A stretch of DNA of 64,000 nucleotides from JARYGU01 sp033795365 (GCA_033795365.1 JARYGU010000006.1:62001-126000), one strand, 5' to 3'. Shown: positions 34,023 through 43,258, numbered from the stretch's first letter. A program made the numbers and translations. Notes: generated from the letters alone by a model not told the origin.

Positions 34023-34475
34023 ATGCAGAAGATCACACCATTTCTCTGGTTCGACAACCAGCTGGAGGAAGCCATCGAATTCTACACCTCGATTTTCAGG
34101 AACGCGCGCATCAGAGACGTCAAGCGTCAGCCCGACGGCAAAGCCCTCGTTGCGCGCTTCCAGTTGGAGGGACAGGAGTTCATCGGCCTCAACGGCGGCC
34201 CGGACTGCACCTTCAACGAAGCGATCTCCTTGTTCGTGCAGTGCGCCGATCAGCCCGAAATCGACTACTATTGGGATCGCCTGCTTGAGGGCGGGAAGGA
34301 ACTGCAATGCGGCTGGCTGAAGGACCGCTATGGCCTTGCATGGCAGATCCATCCGGAGACGGTGATGGATTATCTCAACGACCCGGACCCCGAGAAAGCC
34401 TCTCGCGTTTTCAACGCGGTCATGAAGATGGTCAAGATCGACGCTGCGGAACTCGACCGGGCTTACGAAGGCTGA
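34023..34475 (+). CDS. VOC-fold protein, PhnB-like
   Basis: 150 residues starting MQKITPFLWFDNQLEEAIEFYTSIF, the usual opening of PhnB/3-demethylubiquinone-methyltransferase-like VOC proteins; the ending is CGWLKDRYGLAWQIHPETVMDYLND. The biochemical role of this branch is unknown despite the old annotation. AGGAGAAG precedes the ATG. Its 3' end abuts a truncated dehydrogenase gene on the other strand, so this gene may mark one side of a deletion junction. Confidence 0.88.
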   Translation: MQKITPFLWFDNQLEEAIEFYTSIFRNARIRDVKRQPDGKALVARFQLEGQEFIGLNGGPDCTFNEAISLFVQCADQPEIDYYWDRLLEGGKELQCGWLKDRYGLAWQIHPETVMDYLNDPDPEKASRVFNAVMKMVKIDAAELDRAYEG

Positions 34476-34572
34476 CCTTTCCGACGATCCGGCGGGCCAC
34501 GGTTTCGCCGTGAAAGGAGCCGATGCGGCCGGCGCCGATGAGGCCGACACTGACGGGTTTAGTCTGGGGCAT
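34473..34572 (-). pseudogene. 5' stub of a Gfo/Idh/MocA (inositol 2-dehydrogenase-like) gene
   Basis: From an ATG at 34572 with AGGA upstream the minus strand reads about 34 residues with a perfect nucleotide-binding start (VGLIGAGRIGSFHGETVARR). Similarity then stops where it meets the 3' end of the VOC gene. The rest of the roughly 330-residue enzyme is gone. It lies 24 bp behind the hydroxypyruvate-isomerase-like gene, the spacing of a former operon. Confidence 0.75.
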
Positions 34573-34596
34573 GAGATTCGTCCTGTAAATTCGTGA

Positions 34597-35250
34597 TTAG
34601 ATCGTGAATGCGGTGCGGAAAGCGGAAAGCGCCGCATCAGGGTCACTGGCGGCCCAAGCTTCCATGCCGACCGGGCCGCAATAACCCATTGCCTTCAGGG
34701 CTCCCGCGATCCCGTTCCAGTTGACTTCGCCGATGCCCGGTTCGCAGTGTCCCGGCACGTCTGCGACTTGGATTTCGCCGATCCACGGCAGGCTCCTCCG
34801 GCAGAGCTCGATCAGGTTCCCCTCGCCGATCTGCGCATGATAGAGGTCGAGATTGAGACGAAGCCGCGGGTGATCGATGCTGGAGACCAGCGCCAGCGTG
34901 TCCTCGGTGCGGCCGAACGGCACGCCTGGATGATCGAGCGGCAGGTTCAGGTTCTCCAGCGTGAAAACAACGCCTTCTTCCTCTGCCATGTCGACGATCC
35001 GGCGAAGCGTGTCGCGCGCTTTCAGCCACATCGCACCGGCAACGACCTGGATCGGCTGCACCGGAAGACCGCGATCGCCGAGGCCGGTGCCGTGCAGGTT
35101 CAGCCGCTGGACGCCGAGCCGCCTGCTGACTTGCGCTGTTTCGCGCGCGGTCCTCGGAAGCTCGTCGGCGCCTTCATCGTCGGTGAGACGGCCGGTGAGA
35201 TAGCCGTTCATGATCGTGAAGGTCGCGCCTGTCGCCGCGAGCTTAATCAA
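34597..35250 (-). pseudogene. N-terminally truncated hydroxypyruvate isomerase-like protein gene
   Basis: 217 residues of a Hyi-type TIM barrel. Metal-site regions remain: FTLENLN (E99), LNLDLYHAQIGEG, QVADVPGHCEPGIGEVNW and GMEAWA. Family members are about 260 residues, and the first strand and helix (roughly 43 residues) are missing. The frame begins at TTG, directly after the stop of the EamA gene and in its frame, with no proper start region. Probably non-functional, though a shortened product from the ATG at 35211 or the TTG cannot be excluded. Confidence 0.65.
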
Positions 35251-35256
35251 TTCTTT

Positions 35257-36153
35257 TCACTCGGGCTGCAACTGCCGCCTCTTAGCGCCTGGTTTTCTCT
35301 GCACAAGAATGATCCCCGCAATCGTCATGCCGCCGCCGATAAGGTGATAGACATGCAGCGCCTCATCCAGAAACAGCGCGGCGGCCACCGCCGTGATGAC
35401 AGGGATGAGGTTCATGAAGATCGCCGTACGCCCGGCACCCAGATGCCTCACCGCCGACATCCAGACGAAGGGCGCGATGATGGAGCCGGGAATGGCGGTG
35501 TAGAGGATCATGGCCGCATTGGCCGGCGTGAAGCTCGCCGCGCCTTCCACGAGATAGCCGGGCAGCAGCAGCACGACGGCAGCGCCCATCTGCACATAGA
35601 GCGAGGTCCAGACGGCAAGCGGGATGGACCATTTCTTCAAGAGAACGCCATAGCCGGCATAGGCAAGAACCGCGATCAGCATGATGGCGTCGCCGCGGCC
35701 GACCCCTTGCGAGAGAAGCAGCGACGGATCGCCTTTGCCCAGCACGGCGAAAATGCCGCAAAGCGAGAGAACGCCGCCGAGCATAGCGAGCGATGACGGC
35801 TTCTCGCTGAGGAAAAGCGCGCTCAGGATGAGAGTCAGGAGCGGCACCAGCGAGAGCAGGATCGCCATGTTGGTGGCGGAGGTGAAGCTCGCCGCATAAT
35901 AGCCAAGGCCCTGGCACACGGCCATGCCGAGCAGCCCGAGAATGGCGAGCTTCGGCAGATATTTGCCGATGGTCTTCCTGTGCCGCCAGGCGTCCTTGGC
36001 GACGAAGGGCGTCACGAGGACGAAGGCGAGGAACCAGCGCTCGAAGGCGATCACTCCGGGCGGAATGGCTCCGGCGGCGAGCTTGCTGACGATGGTGTTC
36101 CCCGCCCAGATGGAGACGGCGAGAAGGGAGAAGAGAAAATATTTGACAGGCAT
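35257..36153 (-). CDS. EamA/DMT-family membrane transporter
   Basis: 298 residues with ten membrane spans as two EamA repeats (MPVKYFLFSLLAVSIWAGNTIVSKLA in the first; RGDAIMLIAVLAYAGYGVLLKKW opening the second). Such permeases export amino acids, sugars or other metabolites. GGAG lies eight bases ahead of the ATG. An AraC-type regulator gene is divergent 105 bp away and probably controls it. Confidence 0.92.
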   Translation of the reverse strand: MPVKYFLFSLLAVSIWAGNTIVSKLAAGAIPPGVIAFERWFLAFVLVTPFVAKDAWRHRKTIGKYLPKLAILGLLGMAVCQGLGYYAASFTSATNMAILLSLVPLLTLILSALFLSEKPSSLAMLGGVLSLCGIFAVLGKGDPSLLLSQGVGRGDAIMLIAVLAYAGYGVLLKKWSIPLAVWTSLYVQMGAAVVLLLPGYLVEGAASFTPANAAMILYTAIPGSIIAPFVWMSAVRHLGAGRTAIFMNLIPVITAVAAALFLDEALHVYHLIGGGMTIAGIILVQRKPGAKRRQLQPE

Positions 36154-36258
36154 GTGGAACGCTCCGGTTTGTCCAGATTTGCTCTTGGCCTACCAAATGG
36201 CGGATTATCGTTATATAGCGTTTTCCAGACAAACCCTTGCGATGATCGGACATGAAGG

Positions 36259-37026
36259 ATGAAGCATCATATCCACGAAGGCGAACGCCCTGCCCCCGTG
36301 TCGTTCCGAACCGAGAGCTATGACGCAGGCGGCGTGTTCGAGATGCGCCGCCAGCCCTGGGGCAAGGTGGGTTATGCGGTGAGAGGCGTGATGGAGGCCA
36401 TGGTCGAGGGGCGGCGGTTTCTCTGCCCGCCGCATTACGCCACCTGGATACCCGCCGATGCGCTGCATTGCTGCCATAACCGGCAGAACGTGCAATTCGT
36501 CTCGGTCTATATCGAGCGCGAGATTTGCGCCGATATGCCGGAGAGGCCCTGCACGCTTGCCGTGAGCCCCCTCGTCAAGGCCATCCTTGCCGATTTCGCC
36601 GCACGCAATGTCAAGGTACCGAAGACAGAGGCGGATATCCGCCTCGCGCTGGTGCTCGTCGATCAACTGCGGCAGGCACCGCGCAGGGATACCTACCTGC
36701 CTGTATCGGACGACGAACTGCTGCGGCCCATCATCGAGGCGCTTCAGGGCATCCCGCGCGACAGACGATCCCTGGCTGAGTGGGCGCGGTGTCTTGGCAC
36801 CACCGAAAGAACCCTCTCCCGACGTTTTCACAGCTCGCTTGGAATATCGTTCAACGAATGGCGCCAGCGGCTGAAGCTGGTCGCTTCCCTCTCCATGCTT
36901 GAGAATGACACGCCGGTGCAGGAAATCGCGGATGACCTCGGCTACAGCAGTCCATCCGCATTCATCGCAATGTTCAAAAGGCAGACGGGCGTCAGCCCTA
37001 CGCATCTATCCCATAACAATGCATAG
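36259..37026 (+). CDS. AraC-family transcriptional regulator
   Basis: 255 residues: N-terminal cupin-like sensing domain (about 1-140; HYATWIPADALHCCHN) and C-terminal double helix-turn-helix (SLAEWARCLGTTERTLSRRF, then VQEIADDLGYSSPSAFIAMFKR). Divergent from the EamA exporter gene, which it likely regulates in response to the exporter's substrate. Everything between its stop and nicR is decayed sequence. Confidence 0.93.
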   Translation: MKHHIHEGERPAPVSFRTESYDAGGVFEMRRQPWGKVGYAVRGVMEAMVEGRRFLCPPHYATWIPADALHCCHNRQNVQFVSVYIEREICADMPERPCTLAVSPLVKAILADFAARNVKVPKTEADIRLALVLVDQLRQAPRRDTYLPVSDDELLRPIIEALQGIPRDRRSLAEWARCLGTTERTLSRRFHSSLGISFNEWRQRLKLVASLSMLENDTPVQEIADDLGYSSPSAFIAMFKRQTGVSPTHLSHNNA

Positions 37027-37239
37027 ATGGCCGATCTGCCTCCCGACGCAGGTTCGATCGACGGAAAACCGAGACCTTACTCAACGGGATTCGGCCTCCA
37101 AGATACGATCGTTATGTTCACGATCTCGCCTGAGCTCGCCCTGGTCAGGCTTTTCGTCAAACAGCCCGCCCAACGAGATCATCGCCGCGACCAGGTCGCC
37201 GCACTGAATACGAGCATTGCCCGATATGCGACTAAGCAG
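37027..37239. other. non-coding stretch downstream of the AraC gene
   Basis: No frame here has both a ribosome site and recognisable protein. It merges into the dehydrogenase remnant that begins near 37240. Confidence 0.5.
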
Positions 37240-37524
37240 CTCTATGCCCACGGCGGATCGTTCGAGATTCACGCTAGGACAGAAGCTTATGTCCGGGGCC
37301 GGGACCTTGGCGGAATACCTGCTGCCAGTTCACGCGAACATACCCGATATCGACATCGTATTGCTCGATAGACCTGATCTCGATGCTAATCCCATCGGCG
37401 TGAAGAGGTCGGCGCATGCGGCTCTTCGGCTGCCTTTGCGAATGCTCTCTATAATGCCTGTGGGGTACGTGCCGGAAAATTTCCGGTTCATCTACCTAGC
37501 TTGGTTTCGGACATTTCACGATGA
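37240..37524 (+). pseudogene. frameshifted C-terminus of a xanthine/aldehyde dehydrogenase large subunit
   Basis: One frame reads AGTLAEYLLPVHANIPDIDI then LLDRPDLDANPIGVK. After about 37405 the match continues in another frame: VGACGSSAAFANALYNACGV, then RAGKFPV and a stop at 37522-37524. Together these are the usual last 80 residues of molybdopterin-binding subunits (DLADYxVPxxADIPxIxV ... NPxGVKGVGE ... AIANAVYxATGxRxRxxPI). A frameshift splits them and the first 90% is absent. It is not a piece of the nicB found here: the nicB tail reads DIDVLMIPRQDEPPLGVGESASV. Confidence 0.7.
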
Positions 37525-37638
37525 GCTTTGAGCAGCCCCGAGTTCCTTGATGTCCAGAGCGCTTGCTCAACCGGCCTTCCCGCAGTGCATCTTGCCTGCC
37601 AGGCACTTCGACTAGGTGATGCGGAAGCTTCGTCAGGG

Positions 37639-38133
37639 TCAGGGATCGTCGCCGTCTTCGCGGTCCGCGGCTGCATCTTCTTCGCTGATTTTTCGCAGTA
37701 GATAAAGCAAAGCTACCTGTTCTGCGACGTTTAGCCGGCTCATCGTCTGCTCGGTGATTATTCTGGCCCTCGGATACATTTCCTCCAGAATGGCCTCTCC
37801 GGCCGGCAGCAGCGACATGATCACTTTGCGGCCGTCGTCGGCGTCGCGCGAAACATCTATCAGGCCGCGAGCCTTGAGCCGGTCGATGATGCCGCGGATA
37901 GTGGCCTGGTCAACCGCCGTCGCCTTCACCAGTTCCGTTTGCGAGACAGGGCCCAGATCGTGCAAGGCGCAAAGGGTTACGAACTGCACCGAGGTCAGGT
38001 TAGGATCGACGGCGTTTTCCTGAAAGATGGAGAGGTGCCGCTGATAGGCTTTGCGCAGCAAGTGGCCTACCTGTTCGGTAACCCGATAGCCTTTCCGCTG
38101 GGTCACTTCGCTTGTTTCCTGATCGTCAACCAT
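37639..38133 (-). CDS. nicR: MarR-family repressor, probable NicR
   Basis: 164 residues: a MarR winged helix with the core TSVQFVTLCALHDLGPVSQTELVKATAVDQATIRGIIDRL and the wing DADDGRKVIMSL. NicR in Pseudomonas putida represses the nic genes and is released by 6-hydroxynicotinate. Position at the end of the minus-strand nic cluster supports the name. A second MarR at 58616 is a clear paralogue (both have an EQxGxxLRxAxQRHxSIF-type helix). Confidence 0.85.
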   Translation of the reverse strand: MVDDQETSEVTQRKGYRVTEQVGHLLRKAYQRHLSIFQENAVDPNLTSVQFVTLCALHDLGPVSQTELVKATAVDQATIRGIIDRLKARGLIDVSRDADDGRKVIMSLLPAGEAILEEMYPRARIITEQTMSRLNVAEQVALLYLLRKISEEDAAADREDGDDP

Positions 38134-38279
38134 TCTTTCCCGCGCTCACTTCAATCCCAAAACTGTCTTCTTCCAAAAGACCGCAAATCGCAAGGAGAAC
38201 GCTTGCAGGAAACCGATACTCGGGCCAGCCGCAGCTTCGACCGGCCCGTTGGAAACGTCGGCTCAGCCGCCGGGAGCCG

Positions 38280-38307
38280 GTCTGGCGGCAACGGCTTGCC
38301 GCCAGAC
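38280..38307 (-). terminator. hairpin between the MFS gene and nicR
   Basis: An 11-bp perfect stem (GTCTGGCGGCA / TGCCGCCAGAC) with a six-base loop, 13 bp beyond the MFS stop. No T run follows on the minus strand, so it may set transcript stability rather than end transcription. Confidence 0.45.
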
Positions 38308-38320
38308 GTTGTCATGCAGC

Positions 38321-39634
38321 CTATTCGAGGGCCTGGTTTTTGGATTCGACGTTGATGAGCCAGACGCTGATTGCCGCCAGCGCCAGCAGACCCGAGATCA
38401 CGGCGAGCGCCATGCCGAAGCTTGAAGCCATGATCGGAGCGACGATGGACGGGGCCAGCAAGCCGCCAAAACGCGCGACGGAACCGGCCGTCCCCATGCC
38501 GCTCGCGCGCAGGGTGGTCGGATAGATCTCAGGCGTGAAGGCATAAATCGCGCCCCAGGTGCCGAGCAGCGCGAAGCTCATGAGAAGTGTTGCCGACACG
38601 ATCACGCCGGTGGTCTGGCCGAGCCCGTAAGCAAGCGTTCCGACTGCGCTCAGCAACAGGAAACCGATGAGCGTCGGTTTGCGGCCCCACGCCTCCACAC
38701 CATAGGCCGCGAGCGCATAGCCGGGCAACTGTGCGATGGCGATAACAACGAGGAAGAGCTGCCCGCGCATGAAGCCGAAGCCATCACCCGCCAGTTTGAC
38801 CGGCAGATAGACAAAGACGCCGTAATAGGACAGCGAGATGAGCATCCACGCCAACATCAGGAAGACGGTGCGGCGACGAAGCTCGGGTGAAAGAAGCGCG
38901 GCGAAGGACTTCTTTTCCGGCGTCTGCGGCACAAGCGGCGGTATCTCAGCTTTGACGCCGTTCGCCTTTGCCACCTGTTGGAGGACCTTCCGCGCGCTTT
39001 CGGAACGACCTTGCCTGTTGAGATAAAGTGGCGACTCCGGAACATAGAAACGCAACACAACACCAATGAGGGCCGGCAGGCCAGTTACGAAGAAGATCGT
39101 TCTCCATGCCTCCCCACCCTGGCTTCCCGCAACGAGCGCCAGAAGCGCGAGCGCCACCGTCCCAACGGCCCAGAAACCTTCGAGCAACACCAGCCAACGG
39201 CCACGACGTTCCGCCGGGAGGAACTCCGCCATCATGGCATAGTCGACCGGCAGGGTTCCGCCAACGCCGAGGCCGGTGAGGAATCGCGCGATATAGAGCC
39301 ATTGCAGGTCGGGGGCGAAGGCGGACGCGACGCCGAAAACCGCATCGAGGATGATGGCGGCGAACAGGACCGGCCTGCGTCCGATGCGGTCCGCCAGGCG
39401 TCCGAAAACAAAGGCACCTACCAGCATTCCCAAAAAGAACATTGTGCCTGTCTGGAGCGCTTGCGGAACGGTGATGCCGAAGCTTGCCGCTATCGACGGC
39501 GCGCTGAAGCCGATGGCCAGGACCTGCATCGCGTCGGCCGCCCAGACGAGGCCGAAGATGACGAACAGTCTGCGCTGGAAACGGCCGACCCCGGCCGCCT
39601 GTATGCCTTGCTCAATAGTAACAGGTGATTGCAT
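38321..39634 (-). CDS. MFS transporter, NiaP/NicT-like, probable nicotinate importer
   Basis: 437 residues with 12 membrane spans. Family marks are GRLADRIGRRPVLFAAIILDA after span 2, ARFLTGLGVGGTLPVDYAMMAEFLPAERRGRW, and the late AFTPEIYPTTLRASGMG stretch shared by SV2/NiaP-type niacin transporters and aromatic-acid carriers. It lies 257 bp behind nicX on the same strand. Uptake of nicotinate or a hydroxylated derivative is inferred from context and family. Confidence 0.8.
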   Translation of the reverse strand: MQSPVTIEQGIQAAGVGRFQRRLFVIFGLVWAADAMQVLAIGFSAPSIAASFGITVPQALQTGTMFFLGMLVGAFVFGRLADRIGRRPVLFAAIILDAVFGVASAFAPDLQWLYIARFLTGLGVGGTLPVDYAMMAEFLPAERRGRWLVLLEGFWAVGTVALALLALVAGSQGGEAWRTIFFVTGLPALIGVVLRFYVPESPLYLNRQGRSESARKVLQQVAKANGVKAEIPPLVPQTPEKKSFAALLSPELRRRTVFLMLAWMLISLSYYGVFVYLPVKLAGDGFGFMRGQLFLVVIAIAQLPGYALAAYGVEAWGRKPTLIGFLLLSAVGTLAYGLGQTTGVIVSATLLMSFALLGTWGAIYAFTPEIYPTTLRASGMGTAGSVARFGGLLAPSIVAPIMASSFGMALAVISGLLALAAISVWLINVESKNQALE

Positions 39635-39891
39635 GTGAACCCCTCACGATCTTTGATCGAACTGATTATTGTGAGTGTGCTGCCTGTCGGCGGCGCGTGA
39701 TCTAGCGTCACGTTGCCGGCCGCCCCCATCGGGGCGGTCGGAAGCGTCAGGTCCCCTTGTCGGGTGTTTTTTATTCCAAGTGTCCGATGCTTAGTGCATA
39801 TGTGGCGCAAAAGTGTGCTGCGGTTTGCGGTAACGACATGCATAAAAACAAAGGCTTAAGCGCAAGCGAATCTGAAAGATAGCGATGCGCT

Positions 39892-40920
39892 TTAGTCAAA
39901 CGTATGCTGCATTTCCTTGACCGCGATGTCGCCGTCGAGAACCATCGGCTCGTCATCGAGGAAGAGGCTGCAATTGCGCATCGGAATGTCGAGGTGGCAA
40001 GCGGTGTCGTTCGGACCGCCGAGCTCGTTATTCGGGCCGGTCGAGAACATGACGTTGCCGTAGAACGAGCGCAGTTCCATGCCCATACCACCACCGAAAT
40101 CGCATAGGCCGTGCCAATTGGCGCGGTGGTCGAGGCCCCAGCCGACATGGCTCATGCCCATGCCCCGCGGGTCATTGAAGGTCTTCATGTAGGACTTGAT
40201 GAGATCAGCCTCGAGGCCGCCGCGGATATCCTGAATGAAGCCCTTCTCGATCGTGTAGATCACCGGCTCGCGGACATAGATGTTGAGGGGCAGCAAGACG
40301 TCGCCCGGTGCCAGAACGATCTGGCCGTCGACGCCGTCGTCCGCCGCACCCGAGAAGACGAAGGCGGCCGGCCAGTGGTCCCAGCGGCCTGCTTCGTCCG
40401 TGCAGCCATATTCGCCGACTGTCGGATAAACGCCCATTTTGTAGATGACGTCGGTTCCGGCCTTGCTGGTGATGCGCAGCGTCTTGGCCTTCTTCATGTA
40501 TTCCACGCCGACCTCGACGCGTTCGCGCAGCTGCTTGGTCGGCATCAGACGGCCGAGAAGCGGTGCCGGCTCGACGGCGGTGAGAACGCGTGCGCCGGCG
40601 GCCTGGATCGCCATCTGCTCCGGGCTAAACAAGAGGAAGATCAGGTCAACGACCATGTCTGCCTTCTTCAGTGCCTCGACGGCTTCCGGATTGCCGGCAA
40701 GTCCGGTCTGGCCGACCGCCCAGCTGCCGTCGCCCGGAAGCGGCGCGGGAAGGCGCAGGTGGTACATGCGTGCGCCAAGCCGCTGGCCGGCGGCCAGGAA
40801 CGCGTCGGCATAATCGAGACGCTCGTCGCCCTGCGAGAGCACGACGACCTTTTCACCTTCGCGGACGCCGCTCTGCTTCAATTGCTCAAGGCACAGTTCC
40901 GTAAATACACTTCTGTCCAT
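39892..40920 (-). CDS. nicX: 2,5-dihydroxypyridine 5,6-dioxygenase
   Basis: 342 residues. NicX is an Fe(II) extradiol enzyme that opens the ring of 2,5-dihydroxypyridine to N-formylmaleamate. Likely metal ligands are H258 (MSHVGWG), H309 and D311 (ACHLDIPMRN), with a spacing close to that of the P. putida enzyme (350 residues). The start at 40920 has GAGGA eight bases upstream. It is next to the fused nicE-nicF, in pathway order. Confidence 0.92.
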   Translation of the reverse strand: MDRSVFTELCLEQLKQSGVREGEKVVVLSQGDERLDYADAFLAAGQRLGARMYHLRLPAPLPGDGSWAVGQTGLAGNPEAVEALKKADMVVDLIFLLFSPEQMAIQAAGARVLTAVEPAPLLGRLMPTKQLRERVEVGVEYMKKAKTLRITSKAGTDVIYKMGVYPTVGEYGCTDEAGRWDHWPAAFVFSGAADDGVDGQIVLAPGDVLLPLNIYVREPVIYTIEKGFIQDIRGGLEADLIKSYMKTFNDPRGMGMSHVGWGLDHRANWHGLCDFGGGMGMELRSFYGNVMFSTGPNNELGGPNDTACHLDIPMRNCSLFLDDEPMVLDGDIAVKEMQHTFD

Positions 40921-40977
40921 CTTGTCGGTCCTCTGGTTGGCTGTTTCGTTTTTCGTTCGCAACGCTGACTTGAAGGG

Positions 40978-42381
40978 TTACGGACAGGTCTTCTCCCGCG
41001 CGAGGGCCGAGATTGCCTCCTCCCGCGAGACGACGTCGCCGTATTTGCTGTCGATGTCGAAGAGGTTGGCGTTGTGCGGGTCGGGGTGCCGGTCGCCGAC
41101 GCAGTCACGCACAACGATGGTACGGAAACCGTGCTGGACCGCATCGACGGCGCTGGCCCGGATGCAGCCGCTCGTCGAGCATCCTGCAAGTACGACGGTA
41201 TCAATACCCTGCGCATGGAGATGGGGTGCGAGGCTCGTGCCGAAGAAGGCACTGGCATACTGCTTGACGATGACGAGCTCGCCGGCTGCGGGCGCAACTT
41301 CATCGCAGAATTCCGCAAGCACATTGCCCTCGACCATCGCCTTCATGACCGGCGATTTCCGCACCCAGATTCCGCCGTCCGCGCAGTTTTCCGCGAGATA
41401 GAGAATGCGCGTATGGATGACCGGCACGCTCGCACGCCTGGCTGCCTCGATCAGGGCGGGCGTCCGGGCGACAGCATCCACGACGCCCGGTGCGTAGAGC
41501 GGCGCCCCTTCAATCGTGTAGGCCTTCAGAAAATCGACGACGAGGAGAGCCGGGCGCTGGCCGAAGCCGATGCGGTTGCCCCAGACACCCTGATAATTGG
41601 CTTCGACGCTTTGCATGGCGCGCTCCTCAGTAAAAGCGCCGGAGAGCAGCGCACCGGCACCCGGCACGACCGCCTCGAGACCGAGCGACTTCAGCATGCA
41701 GTAGGTCGTGGCGACGGCCGCGGTGACGACAGGCTTGCCGGTCAGTGCCTCGACCTTTGCTATGACGGGCAGAGAGGGCATCTGCACGCAGGCCGAAAGC
41801 ACGATGACGTCGACGTTCGAGAGGTCGAGCGCCTGGACGATGGCCGGCAAGTTTTCCGGATCATGGCGGGCGACGTCCAGATTGTCCGGGATCTCCAGCG
41901 CCCGCCAATCCATGACCTCGAAGCCTTCCTCGCGGATGTAGGTCACGACGAGCTCGGTCAGTGGCTTCATATAGGGCGCGACGACAGCGATCTTCTTTGC
42001 CTTCATCACCTTCAGACCTTCGACGAGGGCCCCGGCGCTGGTGACGACCGGAATATCGGCACCGTTTTCCTGGGTGCGGCCCGTCAGCCGCTTCTCCGAC
42101 TGGCGATGATAACCGAGCCCCATGGCCATGATGGCAACGAGGCAGGCGTAGCCCAGCACGTCGACGCGTGCATCCGAGAGTTCCACCGCGCAGCGGTCGG
42201 ATTCGGCGTCCATCGCCGCCAGCTCTTCCTTGACCACCTTCTTCATCCGCATGCGGCTGGAATGAAAGGTGAAGCGCTCCGGACGAATGGACTGGCGCGC
42301 CGTCAACATGGCAGGAATCTCGGTCTCCATGGTCGTGTTGGAACTGGGAACGATCTGGCCGATGCGGTAAATCTTCTGCAC
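40978..42381 (-). CDS. nicEF: fusion: maleate isomerase (NicE) - maleamate amidohydrolase (NicF)
   Basis: 467 residues, GTG start at 42381 with GAGGA upstream. Residues 1 to about 255 are an Asp/Glu-racemase-superfamily maleate cis-trans isomerase with its two active-site Cys, C80 (GYACLVA) and C198 (SACVQM). Residues about 266-467 are an isochorismatase-family amidohydrolase with the complete triad D283 (VVDF), K373 (VKQYAS) and C406 (STSGCIRAS). The reactions are maleamate to maleate plus ammonia (C-terminal) and maleate to fumarate (N-terminal), the last two steps of the pathway. In P. putida these are separate proteins. No stop or frameshift separates the halves. Confidence 0.93.
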   Translation of the reverse strand: MQKIYRIGQIVPSSNTTMETEIPAMLTARQSIRPERFTFHSSRMRMKKVVKEELAAMDAESDRCAVELSDARVDVLGYACLVAIMAMGLGYHRQSEKRLTGRTQENGADIPVVTSAGALVEGLKVMKAKKIAVVAPYMKPLTELVVTYIREEGFEVMDWRALEIPDNLDVARHDPENLPAIVQALDLSNVDVIVLSACVQMPSLPVIAKVEALTGKPVVTAAVATTYCMLKSLGLEAVVPGAGALLSGAFTEERAMQSVEANYQGVWGNRIGFGQRPALLVVDFLKAYTIEGAPLYAPGVVDAVARTPALIEAARRASVPVIHTRILYLAENCADGGIWVRKSPVMKAMVEGNVLAEFCDEVAPAAGELVIVKQYASAFFGTSLAPHLHAQGIDTVVLAGCSTSGCIRASAVDAVQHGFRTIVVRDCVGDRHPDPHNANLFDIDSKYGDVVSREEAISALAREKTCP

Positions 42382-42457
42382 GGGATTTGTCCTCTGATGG
42401 TGAAGCTTGCAGTCATATGAAAACGGCGAGCCAGAAACCCGCCGCTATTCTTCTTCG

Positions 42458-43258
42458 TCAACGGGAGAGGAAATCGCCGAGAGCGGCAAAGAAGCCGTCG
42501 AAATCGTCCCAGGGGATCATGTGGCCGGCGTTGTCGACGCGTGCGATCTCAATGGCCGGATAGAGCGAGCGCACCTCCTCCACATCCTCAGACTCGATAA
42601 CGCCGCCGCGTCCCGCCACCATCAGCATCGCCGGAAGCGAGAGCTTCGGCAGATCCGGGAAGATGTCATCCTTGTGGAAGTCCTCAAAGGCAGTGACGAT
42701 CGCCGGCTCGTAGCAGGTGTGCAGCCATTCGGCACGCAACTTCAGCTGCTCATCCGTCCAGGTCGGGCAGAAGGCCTTCATGCCTTCCGCATCGATACCG
42801 TGCATAGCGAGCCGGATGGAATCGACATACCATGGCAGCTTACTCGGATAGGGCCGGCGACCAGGGCCCGATACGGGCGGATCGACCAGCACAAGCCGCG
42901 AAAATACGTCAGGCCGCAGGATCGAGGCACGGATTGCGATGCGGGCACCCATCGAATGACCGAGCAGCGCCGGAGCGGAAAGGCCAACGGCTTGCACAAA
43001 GCCGACGACGTCGGCCGCCATCGCGTCGAGACCGTAGTCGAGATCAGGGCCCGTCGACGAAAGGCCGCGGCCGCGAACGTCGAGGACGTAGACGTCGTGG
43101 GTTTCGGCCAGCCGCTCGGCGACGAAGCCCCAGGTGATCGCCGGGCTGGTGATGCCGGGCACGAGAACGACAGGGAAGCCCTTGCCGCCATAGCGCAGGT
43201 AGTGCTGACGGATGCCGTTGGCGAAAGCGTTCGCGCCGTAGAGATATCGACCGCTCAT
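42458..43258 (-). CDS. nicD: N-formylmaleamate deformylase
   Basis: 266 residues, an alpha/beta hydrolase that removes formate from N-formylmaleamate to give maleamate. The catalytic triad is visible as S102 (LGHSMGAR), D126 (LVLVDPPVSG) and H246 (DNAGHMIPW), one residue offset from the known S101/D125/H245 of P. putida NicD. Its ATG overlaps the nicC stop (ATGA). Confidence 0.93.
   Translation of the reverse strand: MSGRYLYGANAFANGIRQHYLRYGGKGFPVVLVPGITSPAITWGFVAERLAETHDVYVLDVRGRGLSSTGPDLDYGLDAMAADVVGFVQAVGLSAPALLGHSMGARIAIRASILRPDVFSRLVLVDPPVSGPGRRPYPSKLPWYVDSIRLAMHGIDAEGMKAFCPTWTDEQLKLRAEWLHTCYEPAIVTAFEDFHKDDIFPDLPKLSLPAMLMVAGRGGVIESEDVEEVRSLYPAIEIARVDNAGHMIPWDDFDGFFAALGDFLSR

Noticed and set aside
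37027..37371. 114-codon plus-strand frame just after the AraC gene
   Set aside because: It has no ribosome site and no protein similarity; it overlaps the start of the dehydrogenase remnant in a different frame.
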